In this document: positions 41,364-50,019 of the stretch, piece after piece | Layout of the letters: the number at the start of each line of letters is the position of its first letter | Numbering within the stretch: position 1 is the first letter of the stretch | Origin: a virus | Length of the DNA: 64,000 bases | IMG/VR virus record: IMGVR_UViG_3300035228_000987 | Coordinates: 1 to 64,000 of that record | Reading direction: 5' to 3' (one strand) | The notes under the pieces: model-generated | Told to the model about the DNA's origin: nothing | The model's input: the letters and a program-made list of their open reading frames with translations, nothing else | Databases searched by the model: none | Translations under genes and position numbers: made by a program

Positions 41364-43151
41364 ATGGCGAACAATAGAGAATTATCGCAATTTGCCAGTT
41401 TTGTTAGTGTTGACGACACTTCAGATAGTATCAGTTTTGCTTCAACAATTACATCAGTTAATATAAGTGGAGCATCAACTATTGGTAACGTAGTTATCGG
41501 TTCGGCAACAACCGATATTGTTGTAAGTGGCGATTTGAATGTAACAGGCGTCATTAGTGCAACACAATTCGGCGGCGAAGCAGTAATTAATACAGATCGA
41601 ATCATCCAAGTTGGTGGTGGTACATCTATCACAAGAGCAGCTAATCTTCAAGCAGAAATTGATAACCTAGGTAAAAAGACTATCGGTCCTGGTGTTGCAG
41701 TCACAATTCAACTCGCATCAGGAGAATACTTCTTTACCTCACCTCTCAAACTGCGTGGAGAAGGAACTGGAATTACCATTCTGGGATTCTCAACTTCAGG
41801 AACAAAACCAGGAGATACTGGAAACCACTACTATAACCAAGCAGGTGTTCCTAATGGAGTAAACCCAGCGACTGTTGGTGCTGGAAGATCACTTTACGAA
41901 ACTCTCTATGATGGCACATCTCCAGCAGGTGCGTATCCAAACCCAATGGCAAACGGGTCTCTAGATACTGCCGCTGCAAAGTCATATAATGAAGGTATTA
42001 TTCAAACATACTATACTTCAAGACTTAAGTTCTTTAACTCTTCTGGTATTCTTGCAGCACCAAACGGAAGTTCTTACGCACTCAAAAACCTTGCTATCAT
42101 TGGTGCAGGTCAGACAAGTCTTAAGACTAGAAATGGCGTTAGAACAACTGAGGATAGTATTATATTTACTAACGTTGACACCGATGGTGATGGAACTCCA
42201 GACGAGCTAGAAGTTACATCAGTCTCTAGACAGCAAACTGGCGGAAAAGTCATTCTTGAAAACGTTGATGTCTTCAACTTCTATCATGGAGTTATTGCTT
42301 TAGATGGTGGATCAATCATCTCAAGAGGTGGTGGCATCAATATAACATGTAATACAGTTGTTGGAGCATACTCCATCAGAGGTTCATATATTCCATTAGG
42401 TGGTTGTAAAGTACTAAGTAATGGTAGATGGGGTGTTGTTGCATCTAGTAAATCAATTGCTAATGCTAATGAGGCTGTTGTTGCCAATAATCAATATGGT
42501 CTTGGTTGCCACGCCGGGTCGTTTATGAACGTAAAGGGAATAAGAGTATCCAACCACGCAGGGACTGGAATCAGAGCAACTTACGGTAGTCATCTATCCG
42601 CTCAATATGCTTGGATTGATGGTTCCTATACCGGTGTTTATTCTGTTTACAATTCCACTATCAACGTTTCTAGAACAAGAATTGCAAATAATCGTGGTGG
42701 TGGCATGTTGGCACAGTACGGTGGTGCCATTGTTGGAAGTGCTTTAACAATTACACAAAATACCCTGAATGGTGCAAGAGTGCAAGATGGTGGAATTATT
42801 AGAATCTCTAGTGTAGGAATCACCACTAATGGAACCTATGGTGTAGCAGTACAGAGAGAAGGATATATTTATATCTTTGGTGATTCAACTAGCATCTATG
42901 ATAATAATAATTCTACTGCAGGTGATGGAGTTGCTCCAACAACAACTCAGATTGTTGCACTTGGTTCTGGTAGAATTTCACTAGCAGACTGGAATAACGT
43001 TTCTGGAAACAGACACTCCAATGCTGCAGCACTTTCACCAAATCTTGACACGATGGGTAATGGTAACGCTCTGATTCTAGATACTGGTAATACAACCTTT
43101 ACTGGTATTGGTGATACTTCATATCCAAGAGCAGTTGAGGCAGGAACCTGA
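41364..43151 (+). CDS. Right-handed beta-helix tail fibre or tailspike-like protein (595 aa)
   Basis: After a short fibre-type N-terminus with GDLNVTGVISATQFGGEAV, residues 75-520 show features of a parallel beta-helix: VAVTIQLASGEYFFTSPLKL, then repeated coils such as GGSIISRGGGINITCNT, SLKTRNGVR, VVANNQYGLG and IRVSNHAGTGIRATYG. Such folds occur in phage tailspikes and polysaccharide lyases. No catalytic set can be assigned from sequence. It lies in the fibre cassette between two late-promoter motifs and probably binds or degrades surface glycans. Confidence 0.78.
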   Translation: MANNRELSQFASFVSVDDTSDSISFASTITSVNISGASTIGNVVIGSATTDIVVSGDLNVTGVISATQFGGEAVINTDRIIQVGGGTSITRAANLQAEIDNLGKKTIGPGVAVTIQLASGEYFFTSPLKLRGEGTGITILGFSTSGTKPGDTGNHYYNQAGVPNGVNPATVGAGRSLYETLYDGTSPAGAYPNPMANGSLDTAAAKSYNEGIIQTYYTSRLKFFNSSGILAAPNGSSYALKNLAIIGAGQTSLKTRNGVRTTEDSIIFTNVDTDGDGTPDELEVTSVSRQQTGGKVILENVDVFNFYHGVIALDGGSIISRGGGINITCNTVVGAYSIRGSYIPLGGCKVLSNGRWGVVASSKSIANANEAVVANNQYGLGCHAGSFMNVKGIRVSNHAGTGIRATYGSHLSAQYAWIDGSYTGVYSVYNSTINVSRTRIANNRGGGMLAQYGGAIVGSALTITQNTLNGARVQDGGIIRISSVGITTNGTYGVAVQREGYIYIFGDSTSIYDNNNSTAGDGVAPTTTQIVALGSGRISLADWNNVSGNRHSNAAALSPNLDTMGNGNALILDTGNTTFTGIGDTSYPRAVEAGT

Positions 43152-43157
43152 TAAATA
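43151..43157 (+). promoter_or_regulatory. Late promoter overlapping a stop codon
   Basis: TGATAAATAA joins the stop at 43149-43151 to an ATAAATA motif, 19 bases before the next ATG. Confidence 0.5.
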
Positions 43158-43175
43158 ATTTTTTGATTTTGCATT

Positions 43176-43400
43176 ATGATTGTTATTTGCAATAAAGAAA
43201 GTAAAACGGTTTCTCAAATTTATACAGAATCTCAATGGTTGGACATAGATGAAGATGATTTTCAAGATTCTTCATTATTGTCCATATACAAAATTCCAAA
43301 TAAAGGAACTATGAGAATAATTGAAGATCTTGCAGATAATGCAAGTTATTGGACCATTGATAAAATAAAGAGTATTGCTAAAGAAACTATAAAAGAATGA
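43176..43400 (+). CDS. Small protein of unknown function (74 aa)
   Basis: A 74-residue acidic protein (MIVICNKESKTVSQIYTESQ, then DIDEDDFQDSSLL). It is bounded by a late promoter and a strong terminator, so it ends a transcript. No family is recognised. Confidence 0.65.
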   Translation: MIVICNKESKTVSQIYTESQWLDIDEDDFQDSSLLSIYKIPNKGTMRIIEDLADNASYWTIDKIKSIAKETIKE

Positions 43401-43404
43401 AAAT

Positions 43405-43429
43405 AAACCTCCTCCGGGAGGTTTTTTTA
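43405..43429 (+). terminator. Rho-independent terminator
   Basis: AAACCTCC and GGAGGTTT pair over a TCCG loop, followed by a run of T. It begins within five bases of the stop at 43400. Confidence 0.9.
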
Positions 43430-43438
43430 TGCCATCTA

Positions 43439-43445
43439 ATAAATA
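43439..43445 (+). promoter_or_regulatory. Late promoter before the 912-aa fibre gene
   Basis: ATAAATA within CTAATAAATATTAG, 28 bases before the ATG at 43474 and just after a terminator. Confidence 0.55.
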
Positions 43446-43473
43446 TTAGAACGCAAGCCTAGTAGTAACGAAG

Positions 43474-46212
43474 ATGGCAATTAAATTATCCGGATCAACT
43501 GTTATTAATGACAACAGGCAGATAGAGAATGCTGGACCAATTGGAATTGGAACAACAGTTGGATCTGTAAATGTAGATTTATCTGTAGTAACCCCTAAAG
43601 ATCATCCACTTTTTATGCACAGCACAGATTCATCTGTTAATGTGGTTTTAAGTGATTCCACATCTGCTTGGAAATATTCATTAACTGATAATATTTTTAA
43701 GATAAGAACAAATGGTGAATCTGGTTCCCACAACGCACTAGGAGCAGACATAAAGCTTGTACTTGATCAATATGGCAAACTGGGGTTAGGGACTAACACA
43801 AGTCCTAGTGCAAGTCTACAAGTCAGACAGGAATCTGATAACTCTACATATGGAATTAGACTTACTAGAAGTGCCGAGTTGGCATCATATACTCATTGGA
43901 TTGACAATGGTGCTAGGTATAATGTTGGTTATTCAAATCCAGTTGGCACTGCATCAACTAAAGCAACTCTGGTTATAAATGGTCAGCAACACCGTCTTGG
44001 AATTGGAACAATACCATCAGTTCCTCTAGAGGTTGAGGGTAGAGGTCTAGATACAGATATTGCACGCTTTAAAGCAGATTTAGGAACAAATAATAACAGA
44101 GCCTTACTTATTACTGGACCAGATACCGATAGTGAGACTGCTCCATTTAAAATTCAAACAGAAAATAGTTTAAATCTATTAGTTGATGATAATCTAGGAA
44201 TACATTTAGACTCAACTGGAAAAGTTGGTATTAGGACTGACGTAATTGATAGAGAAATTCATCTGGGAGATAGAGTTCAAGTTGGTGAAGATGGAAGTAA
44301 TAGTTACCAAATGTCGGTGGGAACTGGTGATTCTACAAGAAGTGGTCTTCTTATAAATCTGGATAATCTCTCCAATGATGGACATCCAGGAACCACATAT
44401 GGACTTCTTATTGATATAGATTCAAACAGTCAAGATGTCATAGCATCAGATAGAAATAAGTATGGATTATTTGTTGACTATGATGCTCGTAATGCACCAA
44501 ACGCAAGTAATACTGGAAAAAAAATTATTTATTATGGTGTCAGAGGTGACCTGACAATTCATGATCAGACTGGGATAAGTACGTCTGAGATTTCTCAGAT
44601 AACCGGAGGATGGTTTAGAGCAAGAGTTGACAGTCCAGGATATGTTCAAACTGCATATGGACTAAGAGGACAATTCCAAACAGGAAATAATACTGATGGC
44701 ACAGTCTGGAAAGTAAATAATGCATATGGCGTTCAGAGTATGGTCATTAATGACTCTGATACTACAGAGTATCATAATTCCTATGGTGTATATTCATGGG
44801 TTTTGCAAGATGATGGCGGAACATTTAATAATGCATATGGTGTTTACAGTAGAATGGATCGTGATGCAGGAATTGCAAGAACTGGATATGGATTTTATTC
44901 AACTTTTGAAGGAACTTGGTCTGAGAAATATGGATTTTATACAAGCAATGAGGATAAGAACTACATTAGTAGTAAGTTAGGAATTGGTAATACAAATCCA
45001 ACACATGAGCTTGATGTTGAGGGTGATGTATCTGTTTCATCCCAACTGGGAATTGGAACATCTCCTCAGAATAGTGGTAGTGAATCTTTGGTGATTGCAT
45101 CAGGTGCTGATGCAACTGGAATTAATATGTATCCCGCAACTGGAAATAATTACACAAGATTTACTTTTGATGCATATAGAACTGGAACTGGTCAGGCAAT
45201 TGGACAAATTCAATGGCATAATAATAACTCTGTCTTATCGGAGATAAGAGGTATTACCGATACAAGTGGCACCGATAGAGGAAGAATTGATTTCCGAACT
45301 AATAACACTACAATGTTCTCGGTAAATTCCTCAAATCATATGGTTTTTAAAGGTAATACTAACACATTTATTGATGGTGGATATACTCACGAAATGGGAT
45401 TTGTGGTTAATAGTATTCCATCTCTGTGGGTAACATATGATGGCAGTAATCCTAGAGTTGGTGTTGGATCTACATCTACATCTCACCCATTTACTGTTTA
45501 CTCTAATGAGGCAACCTTATTTAAAGGTATTAGACCAGGTGTAAATGCTGGTATTGCTTTAGAATCTAGTGGTGGAAATATATGCTTTGGATCTAACACG
45601 GATGGTGATGCCGTAATCAGTACAGATCCAAACTTAAGTGATTCAGCTTTTATGCTTAAATCTGATAGATCAACTGGTGACTTAACAATTGGGGGAAATT
45701 TAGTTGTTACTTCTGGTAATGGTATTGACTTCTCTGCAACTGATGATGGATCTGGTGGTTCAAATGTCAGCGAAGTTTTTGATGATTATGAAGAAGGGGA
45801 CTGGACTCCTGAATTTCATGATACTGCTTCTGGTGGTACATCATCTGGTGCGACCGGAACAATCGCAGGAACATATACTAAATTTGGAAGATTAGTAACA
45901 TTAAGTATCACAGTAAGTAATCTTACCACTACTGGACAGTCTGGAAACTTGTATATACGAAATTTACCATATACTGTAAAAAGTCTAAGTGGCACCCAAA
46001 GATGGACTGCTGCTGTCGATTATTCGGCTATTGATAACACTGCCGGTGGTGGTGGAGGTACTCTTGTTGCTTCAATTCAAGATGCTACTGATTATATAAG
46101 ACTTATTGATCAGAGATCAGATGGTGATAGCAATAATGATCTGGTGCAATGGTCGGAATGCAGTGATGGTGTAACAGACATTAGATTTAGTATAACTTAT
46201 ATGGAAGGATAA
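43474..46212 (+). CDS. Large tail fibre-like protein with YG repeats (912 aa)
   Basis: The N-terminus (MAIKLSGSTVINDNRQIENA) is typical of cyanophage fibre proteins. Residues 40-270 hold SLQVRQE / IGTIPSVPLEVEG-type segments. About residues 308-495 contain nine repeats that begin YG(L/V/F) (YGLLIDI, YGLFVDY, YGVYSWV, YGFYSTF). The C-terminal 150 residues carry VFDDYEEGDWTPEF and GTYTKFGRLVTLSI, a block found at the ends of many fibre proteins. It probably acts in host recognition. The frame is intact, and the stop overlaps a late-promoter motif. Confidence 0.78.
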   Translation: MAIKLSGSTVINDNRQIENAGPIGIGTTVGSVNVDLSVVTPKDHPLFMHSTDSSVNVVLSDSTSAWKYSLTDNIFKIRTNGESGSHNALGADIKLVLDQYGKLGLGTNTSPSASLQVRQESDNSTYGIRLTRSAELASYTHWIDNGARYNVGYSNPVGTASTKATLVINGQQHRLGIGTIPSVPLEVEGRGLDTDIARFKADLGTNNNRALLITGPDTDSETAPFKIQTENSLNLLVDDNLGIHLDSTGKVGIRTDVIDREIHLGDRVQVGEDGSNSYQMSVGTGDSTRSGLLINLDNLSNDGHPGTTYGLLIDIDSNSQDVIASDRNKYGLFVDYDARNAPNASNTGKKIIYYGVRGDLTIHDQTGISTSEISQITGGWFRARVDSPGYVQTAYGLRGQFQTGNNTDGTVWKVNNAYGVQSMVINDSDTTEYHNSYGVYSWVLQDDGGTFNNAYGVYSRMDRDAGIARTGYGFYSTFEGTWSEKYGFYTSNEDKNYISSKLGIGNTNPTHELDVEGDVSVSSQLGIGTSPQNSGSESLVIASGADATGINMYPATGNNYTRFTFDAYRTGTGQAIGQIQWHNNNSVLSEIRGITDTSGTDRGRIDFRTNNTTMFSVNSSNHMVFKGNTNTFIDGGYTHEMGFVVNSIPSLWVTYDGSNPRVGVGSTSTSHPFTVYSNEATLFKGIRPGVNAGIALESSGGNICFGSNTDGDAVISTDPNLSDSAFMLKSDRSTGDLTIGGNLVVTSGNGIDFSATDDGSGGSNVSEVFDDYEEGDWTPEFHDTASGGTSSGATGTIAGTYTKFGRLVTLSITVSNLTTTGQSGNLYIRNLPYTVKSLSGTQRWTAAVDYSAIDNTAGGGGGTLVASIQDATDYIRLIDQRSDGDSNNDLVQWSECSDGVTDIRFSITYMEG
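44395..44955 (+). repeat. Nine YG(V/L/F) repeats in the 912-aa fibre protein
   Basis: Units of about 20-30 residues each start with Y-G-(L/V/F) followed by alternating hydrophobic residues, such as AYGVQSMVINDSDT, SYGVYSWVLQDDGG and AYGVYSRMDRDAG. They are compatible with successive beta-strands of a fibre shaft. Confidence 0.65.
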
Positions 46213-46215
46213 ATA
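46209..46215 (+). promoter_or_regulatory. Late promoter overlapping a stop codon
   Basis: GGATAAATAG places the TAA stop of the previous gene within ATAAATA, 37 bases before the ATG at 46253. GGAGG lies at 46240-46244. Confidence 0.55.
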
Positions 46216-46252
46216 GTACGCCTAAACATGTTTAGTTTGGAGGACGATCCTA

Positions 46253-46549
46253 ATGGCACTTACCGAAAGAACAGAAAATGACAAGATTGAGATTGTTGGA
46301 CCATACAGAAAACTTCAGGTCCGTACTGCAACAATTATTGAAAGAGACGGCGTAGAAGTTACTAGAACATTTCATCGTCGTATCATCAATCCAGGATCTG
46401 TAGGAATTGGTTCCACTACTCTTGTGGATACCGATCTATCATCAGAAACTTCAGAAATTCAGGGAATTTGTAATGTTATTTGGATCGATGCCGTAAAAGA
46501 CTCCTGGAGACTTAGAGTAATTGAGTTAAACGCAGAAGACGAGGATTAA
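46253..46549 (+). CDS. Small beta-rich protein (98 aa)
   Basis: A 98-residue protein (IEIVGPYRKLQVRTATIIER near the start; WIDAVKDSWRLRVIELN near the end). It has a good ribosome site (TTGGAGGA) and begins a new transcript after the fibre cassette. It may be a virion accessory protein; the family is not recognised. The next gene starts one base after the stop. Confidence 0.65.
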   Translation: MALTERTENDKIEIVGPYRKLQVRTATIIERDGVEVTRTFHRRIINPGSVGIGSTTLVDTDLSSETSEIQGICNVIWIDAVKDSWRLRVIELNAEDED

Positions 46550-46550
46550 A

Positions 46551-47189
46551 ATGAAGTTCTTCCAAAACTCCGATAAAGAGCAACCTGGAGATTACTATCC
46601 AGAACCTAAACCAAAAAAGGAGATCAAACCCATGAAATGGTTTATTTACACTGTTGGTGCAGTAGTTGGTATTGCTCATATTGGGGTTTTGGGACATCTG
46701 ATAAGACCTCAGCAATCAATACAGCAACCACCAACATTTAATATCCCCCGTGGTCCTTACTCGTCTTATAAAATTAAGGCAGGTAAGGACGGTTACGAAA
46801 TTGAATATCGTGCCAATGACCCTAAAGTACTCGAGTCTACCAAATCTTTGACACTAGATAAAGAGAAGAGAGGATTCTTTGGTGGTGGAACCGAGAAGAG
46901 AAACGAATTCCGTCGTGATCAATTCACCATGGAGGGAACTCGTAATATGGGAGGTGCAACAGGTGAAGAGGGAAAGTCTGCGAAAGACGTAGAGTGCATC
47001 GTGGCGGACGCTGGAGCACGGTCACAAGGTGCGATGGCAGGTAGTGCTATTGCCGCTGGAGTTGCAGTCCCTGCTGTTGTCTCTATTCCATATATTGGGT
47101 GGTTAGCATCTGGTTGGGCATTACTACTTGGACAAAATCTTGGATCAGAGATTGGTTCTCAAGTTGGATCGGCACTCAATGATTGCTAA
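46551..47189 (+). CDS. Membrane-associated protein of unknown function (212 aa)
   Basis: A hydrophilic N-terminus is followed by a membrane segment at about residues 29-50 (WFIYTVGAVVGIAHIGVLGH). A basic/glycine-rich middle part (EKRGFFGGGTEKRNEFRRDQ) follows. The C-terminus is hydrophobic and glycine/alanine-rich with SIPYIGWLASGWALLLGQNL. It probably spans or inserts into the host inner membrane. A lysis or superinfection role is possible but unproven. Confidence 0.65.
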   Translation: MKFFQNSDKEQPGDYYPEPKPKKEIKPMKWFIYTVGAVVGIAHIGVLGHLIRPQQSIQQPPTFNIPRGPYSSYKIKAGKDGYEIEYRANDPKVLESTKSLTLDKEKRGFFGGGTEKRNEFRRDQFTMEGTRNMGGATGEEGKSAKDVECIVADAGARSQGAMAGSAIAAGVAVPAVVSIPYIGWLASGWALLLGQNLGSEIGSQVGSALNDC

Positions 47190-47216
47190 ATAATAAAAGG
47201 GTAATTGTCAATTACA

Positions 47217-48725
47217 ATGAAGAAATACTGTCGTCTCTGTAAGAAGAAAGAATCTAGAGGGGAATGTGGATTTGGTCCTAAGATGTGGGACAAGTACACG
47301 GTGAATGATGCATCGGATAAAGAAATTAAGGATGCTGCATCTGACTCTGGTATTATAGAGATAAATCTTTCTTACTATGCAGAAGAAGGTCTTCGCGATT
47401 GGTTCGGCAAGTCCAAATCTAAGGATGGTAAATCTGGTTGGGTTAATGTTGTGACTGGTGGAACTTGTGCAAGTGATGAACCTGGTGAAGGGACACCTAA
47501 GTGTGTTTCATCAGCAAAGAGAGCAAGTATGAGTAAGGCAGAAAGAAAATCAGCAGCAAGAAGAAAAAAAGCAGCAGACCCAGGACAACAATCAAAGACT
47601 GGTGCTGCAAAACCAACTTACGTTAAAACTGACAGTACCAGAAAACTGAAAAAAGAAGAAATGGAAGTCAACGAAGCAAAGGACAAGAAAGGTACGAGTA
47701 GTGGCAAAAAAGATGCTTGTTATCATAAGGTCAAGTCTCGTTATTCTGTATGGCCAAGTGCATATGCTTCAGGTGCCCTTGTGAAGTGTCGTAAGAAGGG
47801 TGCTGCTAATTGGGGCAACTCATCAAAGAAAGAAGAGTTCCAAGGGTTTACAGAAGCACAGATTGCAGCACTAGAAGAGATTGGTGCAATTGAACTCAAT
47901 GAGAAAGGACAGAAGTGCTGGAAAGGATATGAAAAGAAAGGCACTAAAAAGATGTTTGGTAAGACATATAATAATTGTGTAAAGAAAGAAGGTTATGCAC
48001 CTGGTGATGTAGACCAAAAAGTTGGTGCTGTAACATCTATTCCAAAGGATGAGCAAAATGCTGCTAAAGCAAGGTTACTTGCTAAAGCAAAGGCAAAACG
48101 TGAAAAGATGAAGAAAGAAGATATTGAATTGACTGATGCTTATGGTGATACCTTCGCAGTTATTGATGACATAGTAAAACCAGAACCACTGAAACCTACA
48201 ACCCAAGATATTGAGTGGGAAATGCTATATGATATGGAAGCAATGACTGAGGCATCAAGACTTCAATCTAAAACAGGTCAAATCTTAATGATAATTGTGT
48301 CGTGGAGAGGTAGATCTTTCTCTGTAAAGATGTTCTTCCCACAAACAACAATGCCTACTAGAAAGGAAATTGAAGTAGAGATACAAAAATTATATCCTGG
48401 TGGAAAAGTAAACTATGTCTCTGGTTCTCAAATTGAACCAGGGCAACCTTTAATACAAGTCACTAACGAAGACTGGCAAAAAGTAAATAAGAAAGATAAG
48501 ACTGATGGTATGAGTTCTGCTGCTGTTAAAGCATATCGTAGAGAGAATCCTGATTCAAAATTAAAGACTGCTGTAACTGGTGATCCTAAATCAGGTAGTA
48601 AAGACTCTAAACGCAGAAAGTCGTATTGTGCCAGATCAAAAGGTCAACAAGATATGCACAATATTGATTGTTCTAAAACACCAGATAAACCAGTATGCAA
48701 AGCACGTAGACGTTGGAAGTGTTGA
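47217..48725 (+). CDS. Cysteine/lysine-rich multi-domain protein (DUF6321 and DUF5872-like)
   Basis: A 502-residue basic protein. Residues 1-20 have a CRLCKKKESRGECGFG cysteine cluster. Residues about 56-140 (GLRDWFGKSKSKDGKSGWVN, CVSSAKRASMSKAERKSA) and the C-terminal 60 (KRRKSYCARSKGQQDMHN and CKARRRW) fit DUF6321. Residues 166-202 (CYHKVKSRYSVWPSAYASG with CRKKGAANWGN) fit a DUF5872-like domain. A KCWKGYEKKGTKKMFG block follows. These families are known from phages and algal viruses as small basic cysteine proteins, function unknown. I chose the ATG at 47217; an earlier TTG at 47205 is less likely. A nucleic-acid-binding or capsid-internal role is an inference. Confidence 0.7.
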   Translation: MKKYCRLCKKKESRGECGFGPKMWDKYTVNDASDKEIKDAASDSGIIEINLSYYAEEGLRDWFGKSKSKDGKSGWVNVVTGGTCASDEPGEGTPKCVSSAKRASMSKAERKSAARRKKAADPGQQSKTGAAKPTYVKTDSTRKLKKEEMEVNEAKDKKGTSSGKKDACYHKVKSRYSVWPSAYASGALVKCRKKGAANWGNSSKKEEFQGFTEAQIAALEEIGAIELNEKGQKCWKGYEKKGTKKMFGKTYNNCVKKEGYAPGDVDQKVGAVTSIPKDEQNAAKARLLAKAKAKREKMKKEDIELTDAYGDTFAVIDDIVKPEPLKPTTQDIEWEMLYDMEAMTEASRLQSKTGQILMIIVSWRGRSFSVKMFFPQTTMPTRKEIEVEIQKLYPGGKVNYVSGSQIEPGQPLIQVTNEDWQKVNKKDKTDGMSSAAVKAYRRENPDSKLKTAVTGDPKSGSKDSKRRKSYCARSKGQQDMHNIDCSKTPDKPVCKARRRWKC

Positions 48726-48733
48726 TTTAAGAG

Positions 48734-48779
48734 TATCTTTGTTATTCTTATAGCTATCCTATCAACCTTAACAAAGATA
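48734..48779 (+). repeat. 11-bp inverted repeat with 24-base spacer
   Basis: TATCTTTGTTA (48734-48744) is exactly complementary to TAACAAAGATA (48769-48779). It begins nine bases after a stop codon. There is no T tract, so it is not a standard terminator. Confidence 0.7.
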
Positions 48780-48800
48780 TTATAGTTAGGAAATACTAAC

Positions 48801-48829
48801 TTGTCAAGTGTTAATCTTTACGACATAAA
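48801..48829 (+). promoter_or_regulatory. Possible sigma70-type promoter
   Basis: TTGTCA at 48801-48806 and CATAAA at 48824-48829 are 17 bases apart, upstream of the membrane-protein gene at 48886. ACATAAATG overlaps as a weak late motif. Confidence 0.35.
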
Positions 48830-48851
48830 TGTTGTAGCATCTATATACATT

Positions 48852-48871
48852 AATAACCTAAGGTTATTTTT
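48852..48871 (+). terminator. Short hairpin with T run upstream of the 76-aa gene
   Basis: AATAACC (48852-48858) pairs with GGTTATT (48862-48868) over a TAA loop, then TTT. It may be an attenuator between the promoter at 48801 and the gene at 48886, or a weak terminator. Confidence 0.35.
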
Positions 48872-48885
48872 ATGGGAATTAATTC

Positions 48886-49116
48886 ATGCAAACTACCTTA
48901 TTAGGTCTTTACCTAACTGTTTTTATCATCGCATGTCTACTTGTGTATGGTGGATATGAAAGCACCATACGTCTTTTTTATTATTTGGACTTACAACTGA
49001 GATTTTTAATCATTAGAGTAAGAATGTATTTTATGTCACGTAGGTTAAAAAAACAACTTAACCTATCATCATTACCCGAGTTGAAAGAATTAAAACAAAA
49101 AACAAAAGGAAATTAA
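48886..49116 (+). CDS. Small inner-membrane protein (76 aa)
   Basis: A 76-residue protein with an N-terminal membrane segment (LLGLYLTVFIIACLLVYGGY), an amphipathic basic stretch (FLIIRVRMYFMSRRLKKQ) and a charged tail. I recall similar small proteins in cyanophages without known function. It is followed three bases later by the next gene. Confidence 0.65.
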   Translation: MQTTLLGLYLTVFIIACLLVYGGYESTIRLFYYLDLQLRFLIIRVRMYFMSRRLKKQLNLSSLPELKELKQKTKGN

Positions 49117-49119
49117 AAA

Positions 49120-49386
49120 ATGATCAACGATAGAGAACTGTCCGACCTGACTCTCAGCAGGAAGGAATGTCCAAAATGTCGTGCAATATGGATCAATGGT
49201 GAACATTATTGGTCTGGTACTGGAACCAAGGGAAATGAGGTAGATCTTGCAGGTCTTGTTTGCAATAAACTTGGTGATCATCAATGTATTAATCCAATGA
49301 AGGGTATTGATGGTGGAGATACATGGGAGAAAAGACTTGATATTTTAGAGAAAGGTATAGAAGAAAAACTTAAGGATGAAAATTAG
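49120..49386 (+). CDS. Conserved small cysteine protein (88 aa)
   Basis: An 88-residue protein with ECPKCRAIWINGEHYWSGTG and further cysteines at VCNKLGDHQC. The four cysteines could bind zinc. I recall the sequence family as widespread in marine cyanophages, with unknown role. AAAAGGA lies at 49104-49110 upstream of the ATG. Confidence 0.7.
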   Translation: MINDRELSDLTLSRKECPKCRAIWINGEHYWSGTGTKGNEVDLAGLVCNKLGDHQCINPMKGIDGGDTWEKRLDILEKGIEEKLKDEN

Positions 49387-49473
49387 TAAAATATCAAAAT
49401 GTATTATATCAAAGGGTGAAATTCATACAAGAATATATAAGTTAAAGAATACTTTTTTATAAGAGTACTGAGA

Positions 49474-49611
49474 ATGACAGAAGAACAGGAAAAAGAACTT
49501 CGTGTTAGGATGATGCGAGTAAAAATTGATCTCCTTATGGAAGAACCATGCCCAATTTACGAGGCAACTGGAAAAGATTGGGAAGATTTTTGGTATACTG
49601 AAGATAAGTAA
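49474..49611 (+). CDS. Small acidic protein (45 aa)
   Basis: A 45-residue frame (MTEEQEKELRVRMMRVKIDL and a WEDFWYTEDK end). Its stop overlaps the next start (TAATG), which supports translation. The 87-base gap before it holds no other gene. The function is unknown. Confidence 0.6.
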   Translation: MTEEQEKELRVRMMRVKIDLLMEEPCPIYEATGKDWEDFWYTEDK

Positions 49612-49817
49612 TGAATTTTTTTCTTAGACCTTTAGAGAATAGTAGTGATCCAACTTGGAGTGTTATTATTTCAATAATAATATTACTCATAGGTGTATCG
49701 TATTACATCACCTATATAATGCGTATGGCTTTTGATGAATTGGACGATGGCGGATCAAATCAATCAGAAGGACGCAGACCAGGACCAACTTCTAGCACTC
49801 CTGACACACAGGATTGA
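49611..49817 (+). CDS. Small membrane protein (68 aa)
   Basis: One membrane segment near residues 16-38 (TWSVIISIIILLIGVSYYIT) and a hydrophilic, Pro/Ser/Gly-rich tail. The start overlaps the preceding stop by one base. The last 71 bases overlap the following gene in another frame. Holin-like or other envelope roles are possible. Confidence 0.6.
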   Translation: MNFFLRPLENSSDPTWSVIISIIILLIGVSYYITYIMRMAFDELDDGGSNQSEGRRPGPTSSTPDTQD

Positions 49818-50019
49818 AGATGCTGAAAAGATGACAGAAGAACTCCGTGATAGAGTTCGTAAACTAGAGAAGTGGGTATGGAGTGCAACAGCAGTCCTAT
49901 CTGCAGCAATCACAATTATTGGAATAGCAACCGCAGCAGAATCAAAGGAGATCAATTATGGGAGCAATGACACCACCAAGCAGGAAGTCCTGCTACAACT
50001 TCCGAGTCACGGAGATTAA
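49747..50019 (+). CDS. Coiled-coil membrane protein, XhlA-like architecture (90 aa)
   Basis: A 90-residue protein. A coiled coil (THRIEDAEKMTEELRDRVRK) is followed by a single membrane segment (VWSATAVLSAAITIIGIATA) and a short polar tail. This layout resembles XhlA/haemolysin-type phage proteins, but the sequence is not clearly of that family. I use the ATG at 49747. The gene overlaps the upstream gene by 71 bases and the nuclease gene downstream by 62 bases, each in a different frame. Confidence 0.6.
   Translation: MADQINQKDADQDQLLALLTHRIEDAEKMTEELRDRVRKLEKWVWSATAVLSAAITIIGIATAAESKEINYGSNDTTKQEVLLQLPSHGD

Noticed and set aside
47217-48725. Considered a lysin because of the Lys/Cys-rich modular build
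   Set aside because: No lysozyme, amidase or peptidase motif is present.
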